A stretch of DNA of 64,000 nucleotides, taken from AP-15 sp963703665 (lineage in GTDB: Bacteria; Pseudomonadota; Alphaproteobacteria; ATCC43930; CGMCC-115725). The notes beneath the pieces were generated by a model. That model was not told the DNA's origin, searched no databases, and was given only the letters and a program-made list of their open reading frames with translations. The position numbers and the translations under genes were made by a program. The stretch spans positions 124,001 to 188,000 of the forward strand of contig CAVPFB010000005.1 in assembly GCA_963703665.1 (NCBI GenBank), read 5' to 3'. Shown in pieces: positions 17,809 through 27,195 of the stretch; position 1 is the stretch's first letter; every line of letters starts with the position of its first letter.

Positions 17809-18270
17809 CTACGCCCTCACGTCTTCGGTGACTTTCTGAAGCCGGCAAAATACCACGCGAAGCTTCCTCAACCGATTGAGCAGGACTAGCCTTTCAACGT
17901 TTGGCAAGCTTATCGGTACCTGCGCGCTTTGCGTTGAATTCAAGAACTCGTCAATAAGTGCGATGTCTTTACCCAATGTATTTAATCTCTCAGAAGCGAT
18001 CGTTGCTATTCTGGTTGCCACATCGCCGGTTACCCCAAGCTGAAGTGACACGGAGGTTAGGGAGTGGATCAAACACATATTTCGAATATCTGTTAATGCT
18101 TCCGTATAGCCATGTGATTTCCCTATGACTACAAGAAAGTCGTTTACTTTACTTGCCCAAAACCCAGCCATGTCAAAGGTGCGCGTGAATTTTTTGATAC
18201 TGCGTCGCTTTTGATAGTTTACGACAAATGCTTGACTCGACATTTGCGCATCCTGGCGATTTGAGACCAT
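17809..18270 (-). CDS. hypothetical protein, AT-richer than neighbours
   Basis: A 153-residue protein I do not recognise. It starts MVSNRQDAQMSSQAFV at 18270, with AGGGG five to six bases upstream; an in-frame Met at 18303 is less likely. It looks mostly helical (ATRIATIASERLNTLGKDIALIDEFL, VERLVLLNRLRKLRVVFCRLQKVTEDV), has no signal peptide and no membrane segment. Base composition and codon use are visibly less GC-rich than the surrounding genes, which suggests recent acquisition. It is followed leftward by a REP pair and preceded by another AT-rich orphan on the same strand. Confidence 0.6.
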   Translation of the reverse strand: MVSNRQDAQMSSQAFVVNYQKRRSIKKFTRTFDMAGFWASKVNDFLVVIGKSHGYTEALTDIRNMCLIHSLTSVSLQLGVTGDVATRIATIASERLNTLGKDIALIDEFLNSTQSAQVPISLPNVERLVLLNRLRKLRVVFCRLQKVTEDVRA

Positions 18271-18392
18271 GATCGCCCCTTTTGACCGGCGAGGCAACGG
18301 CAAATCGCCCGGGAATCGGCCCCGACAGCAGCGGGGGGTGCTACCCTGGTGATGACGGCCGAAGAACGGGCCTCAATCGAAGCGCTTTTACC

Positions 18393-18674
18393 CTAAAAGA
18401 CAAAAACCTCGATCAAAATAAATAGTAACAAGAATGGAAAAAAAACAACGGCGAACAACAATATTACTCTCCACCAATCCGCCGCGTATCTCTTCGTTAA
18501 GAAATTAAGTACGGTGAAAAAAATGATAGTCCCCGCAAGTCCCATTCCAGCATAAACGACGGCTGGACTGCGTGCGCTCGCACCGATGACCATGAACAAC
18601 AATGGCGCAGCAAGTGCAGTAAGGAATGGTCCCATCGCGCTCTTAACCTTCGCTCTATCCCCTCGAATGATCAA
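18393..18674 (-). CDS. small three-helix membrane protein, AT-rich
   Basis: Up to 93 residues with three hydrophobic segments (about residues 14-32, 38-58 and 66-92), ending LLLFILIEVFVF. No family is recognised. The longest reading uses a TTG start at 18674; an ATG at 18635 (MGPFLTALAAP) would give 80 residues and still include all three segments. Like the neighbouring orphan it is AT-rich for this genome, and the two lie on the same strand about 120 bases apart, so they may have arrived together. Confidence 0.5.
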   Translation of the reverse strand: MIIRGDRAKVKSAMGPFLTALAAPLLFMVIGASARSPAVVYAGMGLAGTIIFFTVLNFLTKRYAADWWRVILLFAVVFFPFLLLFILIEVFVF

Positions 18675-18702
18675 TTATGGTCAGCTGGGGTGTTCGCAGC
18701 AA

Positions 18703-18766
18703 GCGTAGGGCGGAACAGCCTTTAGCCCGCGGGCCTGACCCGCGGGGCAGCGCATTCCGCCTTCGA
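18703..18766. repeat. REP-like palindrome, downstream side of RAYT gene
   Basis: GTAGGGCGGAA ... GCATTCCGCC forms a long hairpin with an inner GCGGGCCTGACCCGC stem. Its ends match the palindromes at 17683-17762 and 19346-19380. It lies immediately beyond the 3' end of the RAYT transposase. Confidence 0.6.
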
Positions 18767-18785
18767 TCGGTGGGGGCGCTGGCAG

Positions 18786-19320
18786 TCACGGTCGCTCGCC
18801 GGCGTGAGCCGGTTCGTCAACAGCGCGCGCCCAGTCGCTTGGATGCATTTCGCTGGCAACGCAGCGGCGAAACGTCGAGTACGGCCAATCCGCCGGATGC
18901 TCGACCAGACCGTGCTTGACCGGATTGAAATGGATGTAATCGAAATGGCGGGCGAAATCCTGCTGGTCGCGGATCGTGTGCTCCCAATAGCGGCGCTGCC
19001 AGATACCGCGTTCGCCGCGGTTGGTCATAACCGCCGATCGCGGTTCGCCGGCGGGCAACGACTTGGCGAACGCGATCTTGATCGCGCGCCAGCGGCCGGG
19101 GAAGTCGGCGTCGCCTTCCGGCAGGCTCGACAGGCAATGCATGTGGTCGGGGAGCAGGACCCACGCATCGACACGAAACGGAGAGCGGGTTCGCACCCGC
19201 CGAACGGCGTCGCGGAGCGCATCGAATGCGCCTCACCAGCAGATCCGACCGCCGGTCCAGCAAATTGACCGTGAAGAAGAAGGTCCCGCCACGGACCCGG
19301 TTGCGGCGATAGTCCGGCAT
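18786..19320 (-). CDS. REP-associated tyrosine transposase (RAYT), one frameshift
   Basis: A Y1-type single-strand transposase of the RAYT group, which mobilises or shapes REP palindromes. It starts MPDYRRNRVRGGTFFFTVNLLDRRSDLL; one extra base near 19227 shifts the frame and the rest continues RTRSPFRVDAWVLLPDHMHCL (HUH His pair DHMHC intact), FPGRWRAIKIAFAKSLP, GERGIWQRRYWEHTIRD, FDYIHFNPVKHGLVEHPADWPYSTFRR. The catalytic Tyr lies in the WQRRYWEH/DYIHFNPVKH region as in the family. If the extra base is real the gene is dead; if a sequence error it is complete at about 178 residues. REP-like palindromes flank it on both sides. Confidence 0.8.
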
Positions 19321-19345
19321 GGGTGGAGTATGCCCGGCCACGTTG

Positions 19346-19380
19346 CGCGGCGGAATGCGCTACCGCTGTTCCGCCCTACG
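19346..19380. repeat. REP-like palindrome, upstream side of RAYT gene
   Basis: GGCGGAATGCGCTACCGCTGTTCCGCCCTACG begins about 25 bases before the RAYT start codon. It has the same GGCGGAAT/CCGCCCTACG ends as the copies at 17683 and 18703. Flanking REP sequences in this arrangement define a REPtron-like unit. Confidence 0.6.
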
Positions 19381-19549
19381 TCTCGATCTCGCCCAAATCC
19401 TCCTGTGTGGCGCGCATCGCACTGCCCGTGGCTGAGAGCGTGACCCAAAGTTTGCGTCGGCGGCAACTGACCGCTTTGGAGCCCAGATTGCGCTTTGCCG
19501 CGCAGGCGCCATTATGGCGGACTGATACGAACGAAGCCTGGAGCGGGCG

Positions 19550-20359
19550 ATGAAAGAAAACAGCATAAGGCGGGCGGTGCGCGAAGGGCGGGTGGCGCTC
19601 GGCACCGGGCTCAAGGAGTTCGCCTCACGCGGCGTGCCCTGGATCATCGAGGCGGCCGGCTTCGATTACTGTGCGATCGACCACGAGCACGGGGCGTTCG
19701 ACATCGAAACGATCGCCAATCTGGCGAGCTGGTTCCAGGCGACGAACGTCTCGGCGATCGTTCGGCTCCACAAGTCATTCGCGCATCTGATCCCCGGCAT
19801 CCTCGATCAGGGCATCATGGGCATCCAGGTGTCCGAGGTGGAAACCGCCGAAGAGGCGCGCGCGATCGTCCGCTTGGCGAAGTATCCGCCGATCGGGAAC
19901 CGGGGCATCTCCGGCCAGGGGCCGCACACGGGATACAAGAGCTATGGCGCCCGCCACGCCACCGAATACGCGCCCTGGGCCAACCAGAACATCATCATCT
20001 GCCCGTCGATCGAGTCGCTGGAGGGGCTGGAGAATGTCGAGGAGATCGCGGCGGTCGAAGGGATCGACATGATCGCCTATGGGCATTCCGATTTGAGCGC
20101 GCAACTCGGGGTTCACCTCAACCTCGAGCACCCGACCTTCAAAGCGGCGGTGCGTCGGATCGCGGCGGCGTGCAATGCGCATGGCAAGCTCGCGCGGGGA
20201 TCGGCGGAGACCGAGGCGCAGATCGAGGAATATTGGCGGCTCGGGTGCAAGGTGCTGAACCTGCCGGGGAACGATGTCAACACGTATCTTGACGGGATGA
20301 AAGCGCGCGCGGCCCGCGCGCATGCGCGGCTGAAGGCGATCGGGGTGCCGACCCCGTGA
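19550..20359 (+). CDS. HpcH/HpaI-family aldolase
   Basis: A 269-residue class II (divalent-metal, pyruvate-type) aldolase of the HpcH/HpaI family. The catalytic His region is FDYCAIDHEHGAFDIETIANL (near residue 48), the substrate-binding Arg is in SAIVRLHKSF, ILDQGIMGIQVSEVETAEEAR contains a conserved Glu, and MIAYGHSDLSAQLG holds the metal Asp. The family cleaves 4-hydroxy-2-oxo acids to pyruvate plus an aldehyde, or acts on citramalyl- or malyl-type substrates. A glyoxalase I-like gene follows 48 bases downstream, so the two are probably one operon. Confidence 0.87.
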   Translation: MKENSIRRAVREGRVALGTGLKEFASRGVPWIIEAAGFDYCAIDHEHGAFDIETIANLASWFQATNVSAIVRLHKSFAHLIPGILDQGIMGIQVSEVETAEEARAIVRLAKYPPIGNRGISGQGPHTGYKSYGARHATEYAPWANQNIIICPSIESLEGLENVEEIAAVEGIDMIAYGHSDLSAQLGVHLNLEHPTFKAAVRRIAAACNAHGKLARGSAETEAQIEEYWRLGCKVLNLPGNDVNTYLDGMKARAARAHARLKAIGVPTP

Positions 20360-20407
20360 GGGGACGGCCCGAAGGAAATCTCGAACACGCTGAGCGGAGG
20401 ACACCCA

Positions 20408-20828
20408 ATGACTAAATATTTGCACACGATGATCCGCGTTAGTTCGCTTGAGGACACCATCGCTTTCTTCGAGGTGCTCGGCCTCAAAGAGATCCGCCGC
20501 CGTCCGGACGAGAAAGGCCGCTATACCAACGTGTTCCTCGCCGCCCCTGGTGACGAGGCGGCTGCCGTGGAGCTCACCTACAATTGGGATCCAGAGCCCT
20601 ACACCGGCGGCCGCAATTTCGGCCATCTCGCCTACGCCGTGGACAACATCTACGACACCTGCAACGCCTTTATCGCCCGCGGCGTGACGATCAACCGCCC
20701 GCCGCGTGACGGCCGCATGGCCTTTATCCGCACGCCGGACGGCATCTCCCTCGAGCTGATTGCAGGCCGGCGAAGCGCTGCCGCCTGCCGAACCCTGGAC
20801 CAGCATGGCCAACACCGGTTCATGGTAG
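20408..20828 (+). CDS. gloA: lactoylglutathione lyase (glyoxalase I), tail frameshifted
   Basis: Glyoxalase I isomerises the methylglyoxal-glutathione hemithioacetal to S-lactoylglutathione. All four metal ligands of the family are visible: His in KYLHTMIRV, Glu in AVELTYNWD, His in FGHLAYAV, Glu in SLELI. One extra G near 20763 shifts the frame after LELI; reading on in the corrected frame gives the expected end QAGEALPPAEPWTSMANTGSW and a TAG at 20826-20828. Uncorrected, the protein would run to 20875 with an unrelated 30-residue tail and might still be active. It lies close behind the HpcH aldolase gene. Confidence 0.82.
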
Positions 20829-20990
20829 AGCGTGACGCCCCGGCGTGCATCGGATCGTGGTGCCTGCTGGTATGAACGAGGGACTCACCTAATGAGATGT
20901 ATTTCACTCGTGTAGGCGGGGAGGCAAGCGCCTGATTAGACTAATGCGCTGCCGGAGACGACCGTTAATCCGACGATCTGGTGCTGAGCA

Positions 20991-22638
20991 CTAACGGAAC
21001 GCGAATTCCTGGTAACCGCCTTTGGCGACCTCGTCGGTCGTCCGCCGGAAATGCGCGCCGTTGCCATTGTAGCCCAGAACCCGGCGCACGGTCCGACCCT
21101 CGACGTTGCGATTGACGCCGTTCTGCCAGGAATCGACCTTGAACGACAGCAATGCTTCGCCCGCCTTGATCACGATCCGCGTCCACTCGTCCACTTTTTC
21201 CGGCCGGGTCTCCACATGCGTGTAGTTGTGCTGTTGCATGAACCGCAGCATGTCCGCCTGGAATTCGACGCTGTGTGAGATGGCCTGAGTAATGTTGCCG
21301 CGCGCGGTGTGCGGGCCGAGCACCATCAGCATGTTCGGGAAGCCTTCGGCGAGCATGCCGAGATAGGTGCGCGGGGTTTCGGCCCAGGCGTCTTTGAGCC
21401 GGAGGCCGTTCTCGCCGCGGATATCGATACGGTCGTAGGCACCGGTTACGCCGTCGAAGCCCGTGGCATAGATCAGGATGTCGAATTCGTGTTCCTGCTT
21501 TCTGGTTTTGATGCCCTGCGGGGTGATGCACTCGATCGGCTCATCCACGAGGGTATCGATCAGCGTTACGTTGTCGCGGTTGTAAGCCTCGAAATAGCCG
21601 CTTTCCTAGCGGCACCCGGCGCGTGCCGAAGCCGTGATCTTTCGGGATCAGCTTGTCCGCCACTTTCGGGTCCTTCACGCGCTGGCGGATCTTTTTCGCG
21701 ATGTAGGCGCTGATGGCGGCATTGGCTTCCTCGTTGGTCAGGATATCGCGGAAGTTGCCCATCCAGATGCCAAAGCCGGGCTCGCCGTAAAGCTTCTCCC
21801 AGAACGCTTCGCGCTCCTCGGGCGGCACGTCCAGGGTCTTGCGGGGGTCAGCCTGATGAATGAACCAGCTCGGCGTCGTCGCGCAGTGCGCGTAAATTTC
21901 CTCGTAACGGGATTTGATCTCCTCCATCTCCTCCTTGCTTATCTTGGAATTATGCAAGGGCGCCGCCCAGTTGGGGCGGCGTTGGAAAACGGTGAGATGC
22001 TTCGCCTGTTTGGCGATCTCCGGGATCGCCTGGATGGCGGTCGCACCGGTGCCGATGATGCCGACGCGCTTGCCGGTGAAGTCCACCGGCGTGTGCGGCC
22101 ACCGCGCAGGGTGATAGGCAGGGCCCTTGAAACTGTCCCGGCCCGGAATGGCCGGCAGCGTATAGGCCGAGAGGATGCCGATGGCGGTGAACAGGAACCG
22201 CGCCGTTGCCTGCTGGCCGCTTTCCAGTGTCACGTTCCACTGGTTCGCCGCCTCATCCCAATGCGCGGCCGCGACCGTGCTGCGGAACTGTATGTCCCGG
22301 CGTAGGTCGAACTTGTCGGCGACGTAATTCAGGTATTCCAGCGTGTCGGGCTGGGGGGAGAAGTGCTCCTTCCAGTCCCATTCCGGCATCAGCTCCTTGG
22401 AAAAGGAATAGCCGTAGGTCCAGCTTTCGGAATCGAAGCGCGCGCCGGGATAGCGGTTCCAGTACCAGGTGCCGCCGACGTTCGTGCCGGCCTCGAAGAC
22501 CCGCGCGGTCATGCCCAGTTCGCGCAGGCGGTAGAGCATATACATGCCGGAAATCCCGGCGCCGATGACGATCGCGTCGTAGACCGCGAGCTGACCCTGG
22601 CTTCTGGGGCGTTCCGCCAAGACGTGTGTGTCCGGCAT
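20991..22638 (-). CDS. flavin-containing (Baeyer-Villiger-type) monooxygenase, one frameshift
   Basis: An NADPH- and FAD-dependent monooxygenase that should convert ketones to esters or lactones. The FAD motif is IVIGAGISGMYMLYRL, the BVMO fingerprint FKGPAYHPARWPHTP matches FxGxxxHxxxWP, the NADPH motif is VGIIGTGATAIQAIPEIA, and the downstream ATGFDGVTGAYDRI is typical. A single extra G near 21607 separates the first 355 residues from the last 190 (ESGYFEAYNRDNVTLIDTLV onward); without it the protein would be about 545 residues, the usual BVMO size. The start is set at 22638 (MPDTHVLAERP) with GAAGGAA upstream; the frame is open further but unlike the family. Confidence 0.82.
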
Positions 22639-23418
22639 GATGTGTTTCCTTCGTTGCGACACGCGGCCAAAATTCGCGGCGGGCCGCCGGCGCTTCCATC
22701 GCCGAGGCAAGCTACCGCTTCAACGACCATCGACTAGGGTAGCTCAACCCCCACCCGGCAAGACAAGCAAATGCCGAATACGGCATTGGCGCTGCTCGAT
22801 ACCGTGACTGAACCGGCGATCGCCGTGGAGCGGTGAGCTCGATGCGAGTGGCTGGTTTCAGCCGTCCCGACCGTCCGGCGGCGCAGCCCCGAATGACGCG
22901 TGAGGGTCGGGTTCAGCAATTCGATCGCGGTTTGGCGAATAGGCCGGAATCGGCGCGTCCCGCTCTTGCCGTCCGTCGCGGCGATGGTCGTCTAGCCAAA
23001 CCGACAGCAGCCGTTCGCCCCGGAGCTGCACCACGAACTCAAGATGCCGGCCGGTTGGCAAGGTGGGCAACACCTCCGAAACGGGGACCCGCTTCAGGAT
23101 CGGGGTGTAACGCCGGCCGGTAACCAGCGCGGTTTTCCGAGCATCGCGACGGTCGCGGCGAAGCGGGGCGCAGGCGACCGGTACGGCTTGGGACCCCTCC
23201 TACGCGGCAGAGATCGGCAGCGGGGAAAGAGGACCCGGAGGTGGGCAGAGGGAGCCCGGTCGAGCGATCGGTCCGCGGCTTTCGGGAGTTGTTTGCAACG
23301 CCGCTCAATTACGAGCGGAGGCTCCCGAATGCGGCGACAGTAAACTCGCCGCAATAGGACGAGCTGATACGGTTCTGCTGTTGGCCCCTGCGACGGGGGT
23401 CCGCGGGCAAGGAAGGAC
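22639..23418. other. intergenic, no recognisable gene
   Basis: About 780 bases with several short overlapping open frames in both directions, none with recognisable motifs. A leftward frame (about 23160-22860) containing PILKRVPVSEVLPTLPTGRH and EFVVQLRGERLLSVWLDDHR is the most protein-like, but has no start and no known family. It may be a decayed gene. Confidence 0.35.
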
Positions 23419-24245
23419 ATGCGCTTGCGGTATTCGACTGGGAGGGTCGCGCTCATCAGCGGCTCGACCGACGGCGTCGGGCGGGTCGTCGCCGTCAGAA
23501 CTCGGCGAGGCCGGCGCGCGCGTCCTGGCGCACGGTCGCGACCCGGAGCGCGGGATCCGGGTCGTCGCGGACATCGAGCAGGCCGGTGGTACCGCAATCC
23601 TCTTTCGGGCCGATCTGGCGAGCCTCGCTGAGGTGCGTCGGCTTGCCGCCGCGGTCGAAGAGGAGACCGGCCGACTCGACATGCTGATCAACAATGCCGG
23701 CATCGGCACGGCCGGCGGCGTCCGCCAGGAGAGCGCTGACGGGTTCGAGTTGCGTTTTGCGGTCAACTATCTCGCCGGGTTTCTGCTGATGCGGCTGCTG
23801 CTGCCGCTGCTCAAGGCGGGCGCTCCGGCGCGCATCGTTAACGTGTCCTTGGCCGGGCAGCAGGCGATCGATTTCGCCGACGTGATGCTGACCCGCGGCT
23901 ACAGCGGCGCACGCGCCTACTGCCAGAGCAAGCTCGCGCAAGTCATGTTCACGATCGATCTCGCCGACGAGCTCGCCGGCACCGGTGTCGCGGCGACCTG
24001 TCTGCACCCGGCAACCTACATGAACACGACAATGGTGCGCCGCGCCGGCGTCACCCCGATCAGCACGGTTGAACAAGGCGCCGAAGCTATCCTGAACCTC
24101 GCAGTATCGCCGGCGCTCGCAGGTCGCAGCGGGTTCTATTTCCACGGGCTGCGTGAGGCGCGCGCAAGCGCAAGCCTACGACGCCGAGGCCCGCCGCCGC
24201 CTGCGCCGGATCAGTTTGGAGCTGACGGGGCTGGCCGACGACTGA
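23419..24245 (+). pseudogene. SDR-family oxidoreductase, two frameshifts
   Basis: A short-chain dehydrogenase split over frames. It starts MRLRYSTGRVALISGSTDGVGR (NAD(P)-binding motif), shifts at about 23497 by one extra A, then continues LGEAGARVLAHGRDPERG, MLINNAGIGTAGG, RIVNVSLAGQQ (catalytic Ser) and ARAYCQSKLAQ (YxxxK intact). A second extra base near 24165 shifts it again; the corrected end is QAYDAEARRRLRRISLELTGLADD and TGA at 24243-24245. All catalytic residues are kept, so without the two insertions this would be a normal protein of about 274 residues. Confidence 0.75.
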
Positions 24246-24639
24246 TCGGATGCCGCGGCGTGATCGGCCCGGTATAGGGCGACGAGGTGGTCACCTCGGG
24301 CGGACGGACCGCCAGGGGGCGGAAACGAGCGCGGCAAGCGGTCGCGTCAGGTGATTCAGTGCCGACGATTGAAGCGTGCCATTCGCCTACCGAGCAACGG
24401 TTCATTTGTATTCCCCAATACGTCGCGAGTAAAGATGAGAATGGCATCCTAGCCGCTATCTGAGGATGTTGTCTTTCTCCAGAGCTCGGGCAATGGCGAC
24501 CGCACAAGGCGGCCTGACAGCGTTCGTGACACCGACAGCTAGTCTAGCGCGCCGCGATCACCGCAAGCGTCGCCGGAATGACAGGTCGCGGCGGCCCAGA
24601 TTGGATATGGATGATCTTGCGCAAGCTGGGTCCGCGACG
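24246..24639. other. intergenic, no recognisable gene
   Basis: About 390 bases without a supported gene. A short decayed stretch before 24640 (frames reading PDWIWMILRKLG) could belong to the amidohydrolase relic that follows. Confidence 0.35.
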
Positions 24640-25694
24640 GCGCGACGCCATGGCAGACGCTGGTAGCGGCCACGCGCCATGCCGCCGCGGTGTGCGGCGT
24701 CGGCGCCGAACTGGGCACGGTGGAGGTGGGCAAGCTCGCCGACCTGATTGTGGTCGGAGCCAACCCGCTCGAAGACATCACAAACATGCGGCGTCTGCAG
24801 CTGGTCCTGAAAGAGGGCAGAGTGGTATCGGATAAGCGCCATGTATGTGGCGCGGTTCCATGACCGGAAGGTGGCAGCCAACGGTCCTTGAAGGGCGGCA
24901 AGATTAATCGCGACGATCGGACAGCCCTCGTCGCGCACCCAATCGCCGAAGCTCAGATAGTAGACCCGCACGTCGTCAAACCCGGCGCGCACCGCCGCCG
25001 CAGCGCCTAGCGCGGCCCTTCCGCCGCCTTCGCAATGGGTTACGATATGGTCGCCCGGGCCAAATCCGACCCGCTCCAGCATCGCGCGCAGCGCCGGCGC
25101 CGGCCGAACCACGCCATTCTCGATCAGGTCCACATGCGACAGGTGGCGCGCCCCCGGCAGATGGCCGCTACGAGCACGATTACGCGCGTCCTCACCGGTG
25201 AACTCCGCGCGCGTCCGCGTATCGAACACCTGCGCGCGACCGTCGAGCTGATCCCGCAAAGTCTCGCGGTCGACCAGCCCAACCGACCCTGACCCCGGCA
25301 CCGCCCGGAAACCGCCAGCGGATGGCGCGGCTGCCGGCGGCAGCCCAGTCTCCGATGCAAGGGCAGGCCAGCCGCCATTCAGGATGACGGCGTTCAGGCC
25401 ATAATACTGCAGGATGAACCAGACCCGCGCGGCATTTGTCATGCCGCCGCTGTCATAAGCGACGGCGGTCACCGTTGGGTTGAGTCCGAGCGCGTTCAGC
25501 GCGTTGTCCCAGTAGGCAGTCTTGACGAAGCCGGTATCGGCGGCCTTGGCGGCGGCGTCCCACTCGTCGAGCGGCACACGCACCGCGCCGGGAGCATGAG
25601 CGGCATCAAACGCCACTTGATCCCGCACATCGAGATACCGCAGCCGGCCGAACGAACTCAGGTCGCTGACATCGACAAAGGGATCATTTGGCAT
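24558..25694 (-). CDS. tandem-rhodanese sulfurtransferase with aberrant C-terminal extension
   Basis: A two-domain thiosulfate/mercaptopyruvate sulfurtransferase. Domain 1 (residues about 1-130) has RYLDVRDQVAFDAAHAPGAVRVPLDEWD and an inactive loop AYDSGGM. Domain 2 has AQVFDTRTRAEFTGEDARN and the active loop VTHCEGGGRAALGAAA with the nucleophilic Cys near residue 225. The natural protein should end near residue 270 (DEGCPIVAIN). Here the frame runs about 110 residues further through DNA that on the other strand encodes the amidohydrolase fragment, so the tail is a by-product of a junction near 24,880 that removed the original stop. The sulfurtransferase core is intact. Confidence 0.75.
   Translation of the reverse strand: MPNDPFVDVSDLSSFGRLRYLDVRDQVAFDAAHAPGAVRVPLDEWDAAAKAADTGFVKTAYWDNALNALGLNPTVTAVAYDSGGMTNAARVWFILQYYGLNAVILNGGWPALASETGLPPAAAPSAGGFRAVPGSGSVGLVDRETLRDQLDGRAQVFDTRTRAEFTGEDARNRARSGHLPGARHLSHVDLIENGVVRPAPALRAMLERVGFGPGDHIVTHCEGGGRAALGAAAAVRAGFDDVRVYYLSFGDWVRDEGCPIVAINLAALQGPLAATFRSWNRATYMALIRYHSALFQDQLQTPHVCDVFERVGSDHNQVGELAHLHRAQFGADAAHRGGMARGRYQRLPWRRAVADPACARSSISNLGRRDLSFRRRLR
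24640..24863 (+). pseudogene. C-terminal fragment of an amidohydrolase (imidazolonepropionase-like)
   Basis: The frame reads TLVAATRHAAAVCGVG, ELGTVEVGKLADLIVVGANP, EDITNMRRLQLVLKEGRVV to TGA at 24861-24863. ATR.AA...G....LGT.E.GK.ADL.V....PL.DI is the terminal segment of metal-dependent amidohydrolases (the composite beta-sandwich). The barrel with the metal ligands is missing. Its antisense is used as the tail of the rhodanese ORF. Confidence 0.7.
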
Positions 25695-25892
25695 CGCAGG
25701 CCTCTCTTCCTTAGGTTGGCGTCCACACCCGTTGCGGAGAAATCGGCACTAAGCGCGGGTCAGCCTTTTAGCTGAGCCGGGATCGGCGGCCCAGAACCCG
25801 GCGGCAACGACATCGGCTTCGAGATCCCAGTACAACGGTAACGACGGTGCATGCTCGATCATGTATCTAACTCCACTTCATGGCCAAATGGG
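25695..25892. other. short intergenic stretch
   Basis: A leftward ORF of 37 codons (25753-25863, MIEHAPSLPLYWDLEADVV...) is open but has no recognised family. Nothing else is supported. Confidence 0.3.
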
Positions 25893-26333
25893 TTATTCCG
25901 CGGCAGCGGGACGGGTAAGCAGCCTGACGGCTTCGTCGGCGGTGTAATAGCCGCGGGCAACGATATGCGCGCGCATCAGCCGCTCGGAACGCGCCTTGAG
26001 CTCCGCGATTGCGGCATCGACGGTCTCGACGCCGTACCGGTCGAGCAATTGGGTCAGCCTCCTCTCGCCGACGCTGAGTGCGCCGAGCTGCGCGCGGATG
26101 TCGCCGATGCGCTCCTCGGCGACGCGGATGTTGTTCAGCACGATGTCGACGATGTCCTGGCAAATCTTGCCACGCCGCACGAGCTTTACCGGTGGCAAAC
26201 GCAGCCCCTCCTGTACGATCTCGGTCGCCGTCGCGGAAAAGCTACCCGGCACCATGCCCCCGGTGTCCCGCCAATGGCCGGTATTCGACAGGTAGCACCA
26301 CAGCCGGCCGCTGTAATAGAAGGGCCGCACCAT
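25893..26333 (-). pseudogene. internal fragment of a hydantoinase B/oxoprolinase subunit gene
   Basis: The frame reads RPFYYSGRLWCYLSNTGHWRDTGGM, PGSFSATATEIVQEGLRLPPVK and DIVDIVLNNIRVAEERIGDIRAQ. P.F..G.L.....T.HW.D.GG..PGS......EI.QEGLR.PP.KL is the signature of the HyuB family (ATP-dependent hydantoinase or acetone carboxylase-type subunits). A complete HyuB has over 500 residues; here only about 145 remain, ended on both sides. A truncated relic. Confidence 0.72.
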
Positions 26334-26479
26334 CTTGACGTCCGTTCAGCCGGGGCAGAGATCACCAGATTGACCGGGCGCGCGCCGCCCGATCACGGTG
26401 GTGCGCAGGTTAGCCAGCATCGCCGTCATCTGCGGCAGCTCGATTGCCGTCATCTCGATGCGCAACACGACATACAACC

Positions 26480-26985
26480 TGCCCAGTTTACGTCGTGTAT
26501 CTGAAGCGGATCGGGCTGGTCGGCACGACGATCGGCATCCTCTTCGCCGCTGCGGAAATTGCCAGCGGGCTTGGCGCCCTGTTTGCCGGCAGGGCCATGC
26601 GGCTCGGCAATCCGCAACGCACGATGCTGAATGGCACGGTACTGTCGATCCTGCTGATCGCCGCGACCCCGCTGCTGGGCGGTCTGTTCGGCCTGCTGCT
26701 GCTGTTCCGTTGGCGCGCGGCTGGCTCGAAGGCGTGATCCAGCCGGTCATTCTGTCGGTACAGGCGCGCGCCGCCGGCCGACACCAGCAGGGCGCTGTGG
26801 TCGGGTTGCGGCAGACGGGGCAGCGGCTCGCCTCGATCCTGATCCCGCCGGTCATAGGCGTCGTCGCCGACCATTTCGGCACGAGCCGGAGCTTTTTGAT
26901 CTACGCCGGCTTCATGCTGTCCCTGTGCGGTCTCGTCGCGCTTGTGATCAGGCGACTGCGAGATCCGCCATCGCCATCGTGCTAA
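26480..26985 (+). pseudogene. C-terminal remnant of an MFS transporter
   Basis: Two hydrophobic pieces in different frames join: VYVVYLKRIGLVGTTIGILFAAAEIASGLGALFAGRAMRLG, ILLIAATPLLGGLFGLLLLF, then after a frame change near 26712 RGWLEGVIQPVILSVQARAAG, GVVADHFGTSRSFLIYAGFMLSLCGLVALVIRRL and a stop at 26983-26985. The layout matches helices 7-12 of a major facilitator. The N-terminal half is absent and the frame is broken, so it is non-functional. Confidence 0.6.
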
Positions 26986-27195
26986 CCCGCCTTCGCGGAC
27001 TGGATAGGCCGGAGGCCGTAACGCATTGTTTTCCCTAGACTCTACACCGGCGAAGGACGGTGCCTATGGCTGATATAGATCCCAGCCCGCGCCGGGATGG
27101 TCTGATAGGATAACAAGTTTATGCTTGCGAGCGGTTGACCAGGCGGTCAATCGCCGAAGCCGGGCTAACCTCCGCTGTTCGACAAAGAGAGCGCC

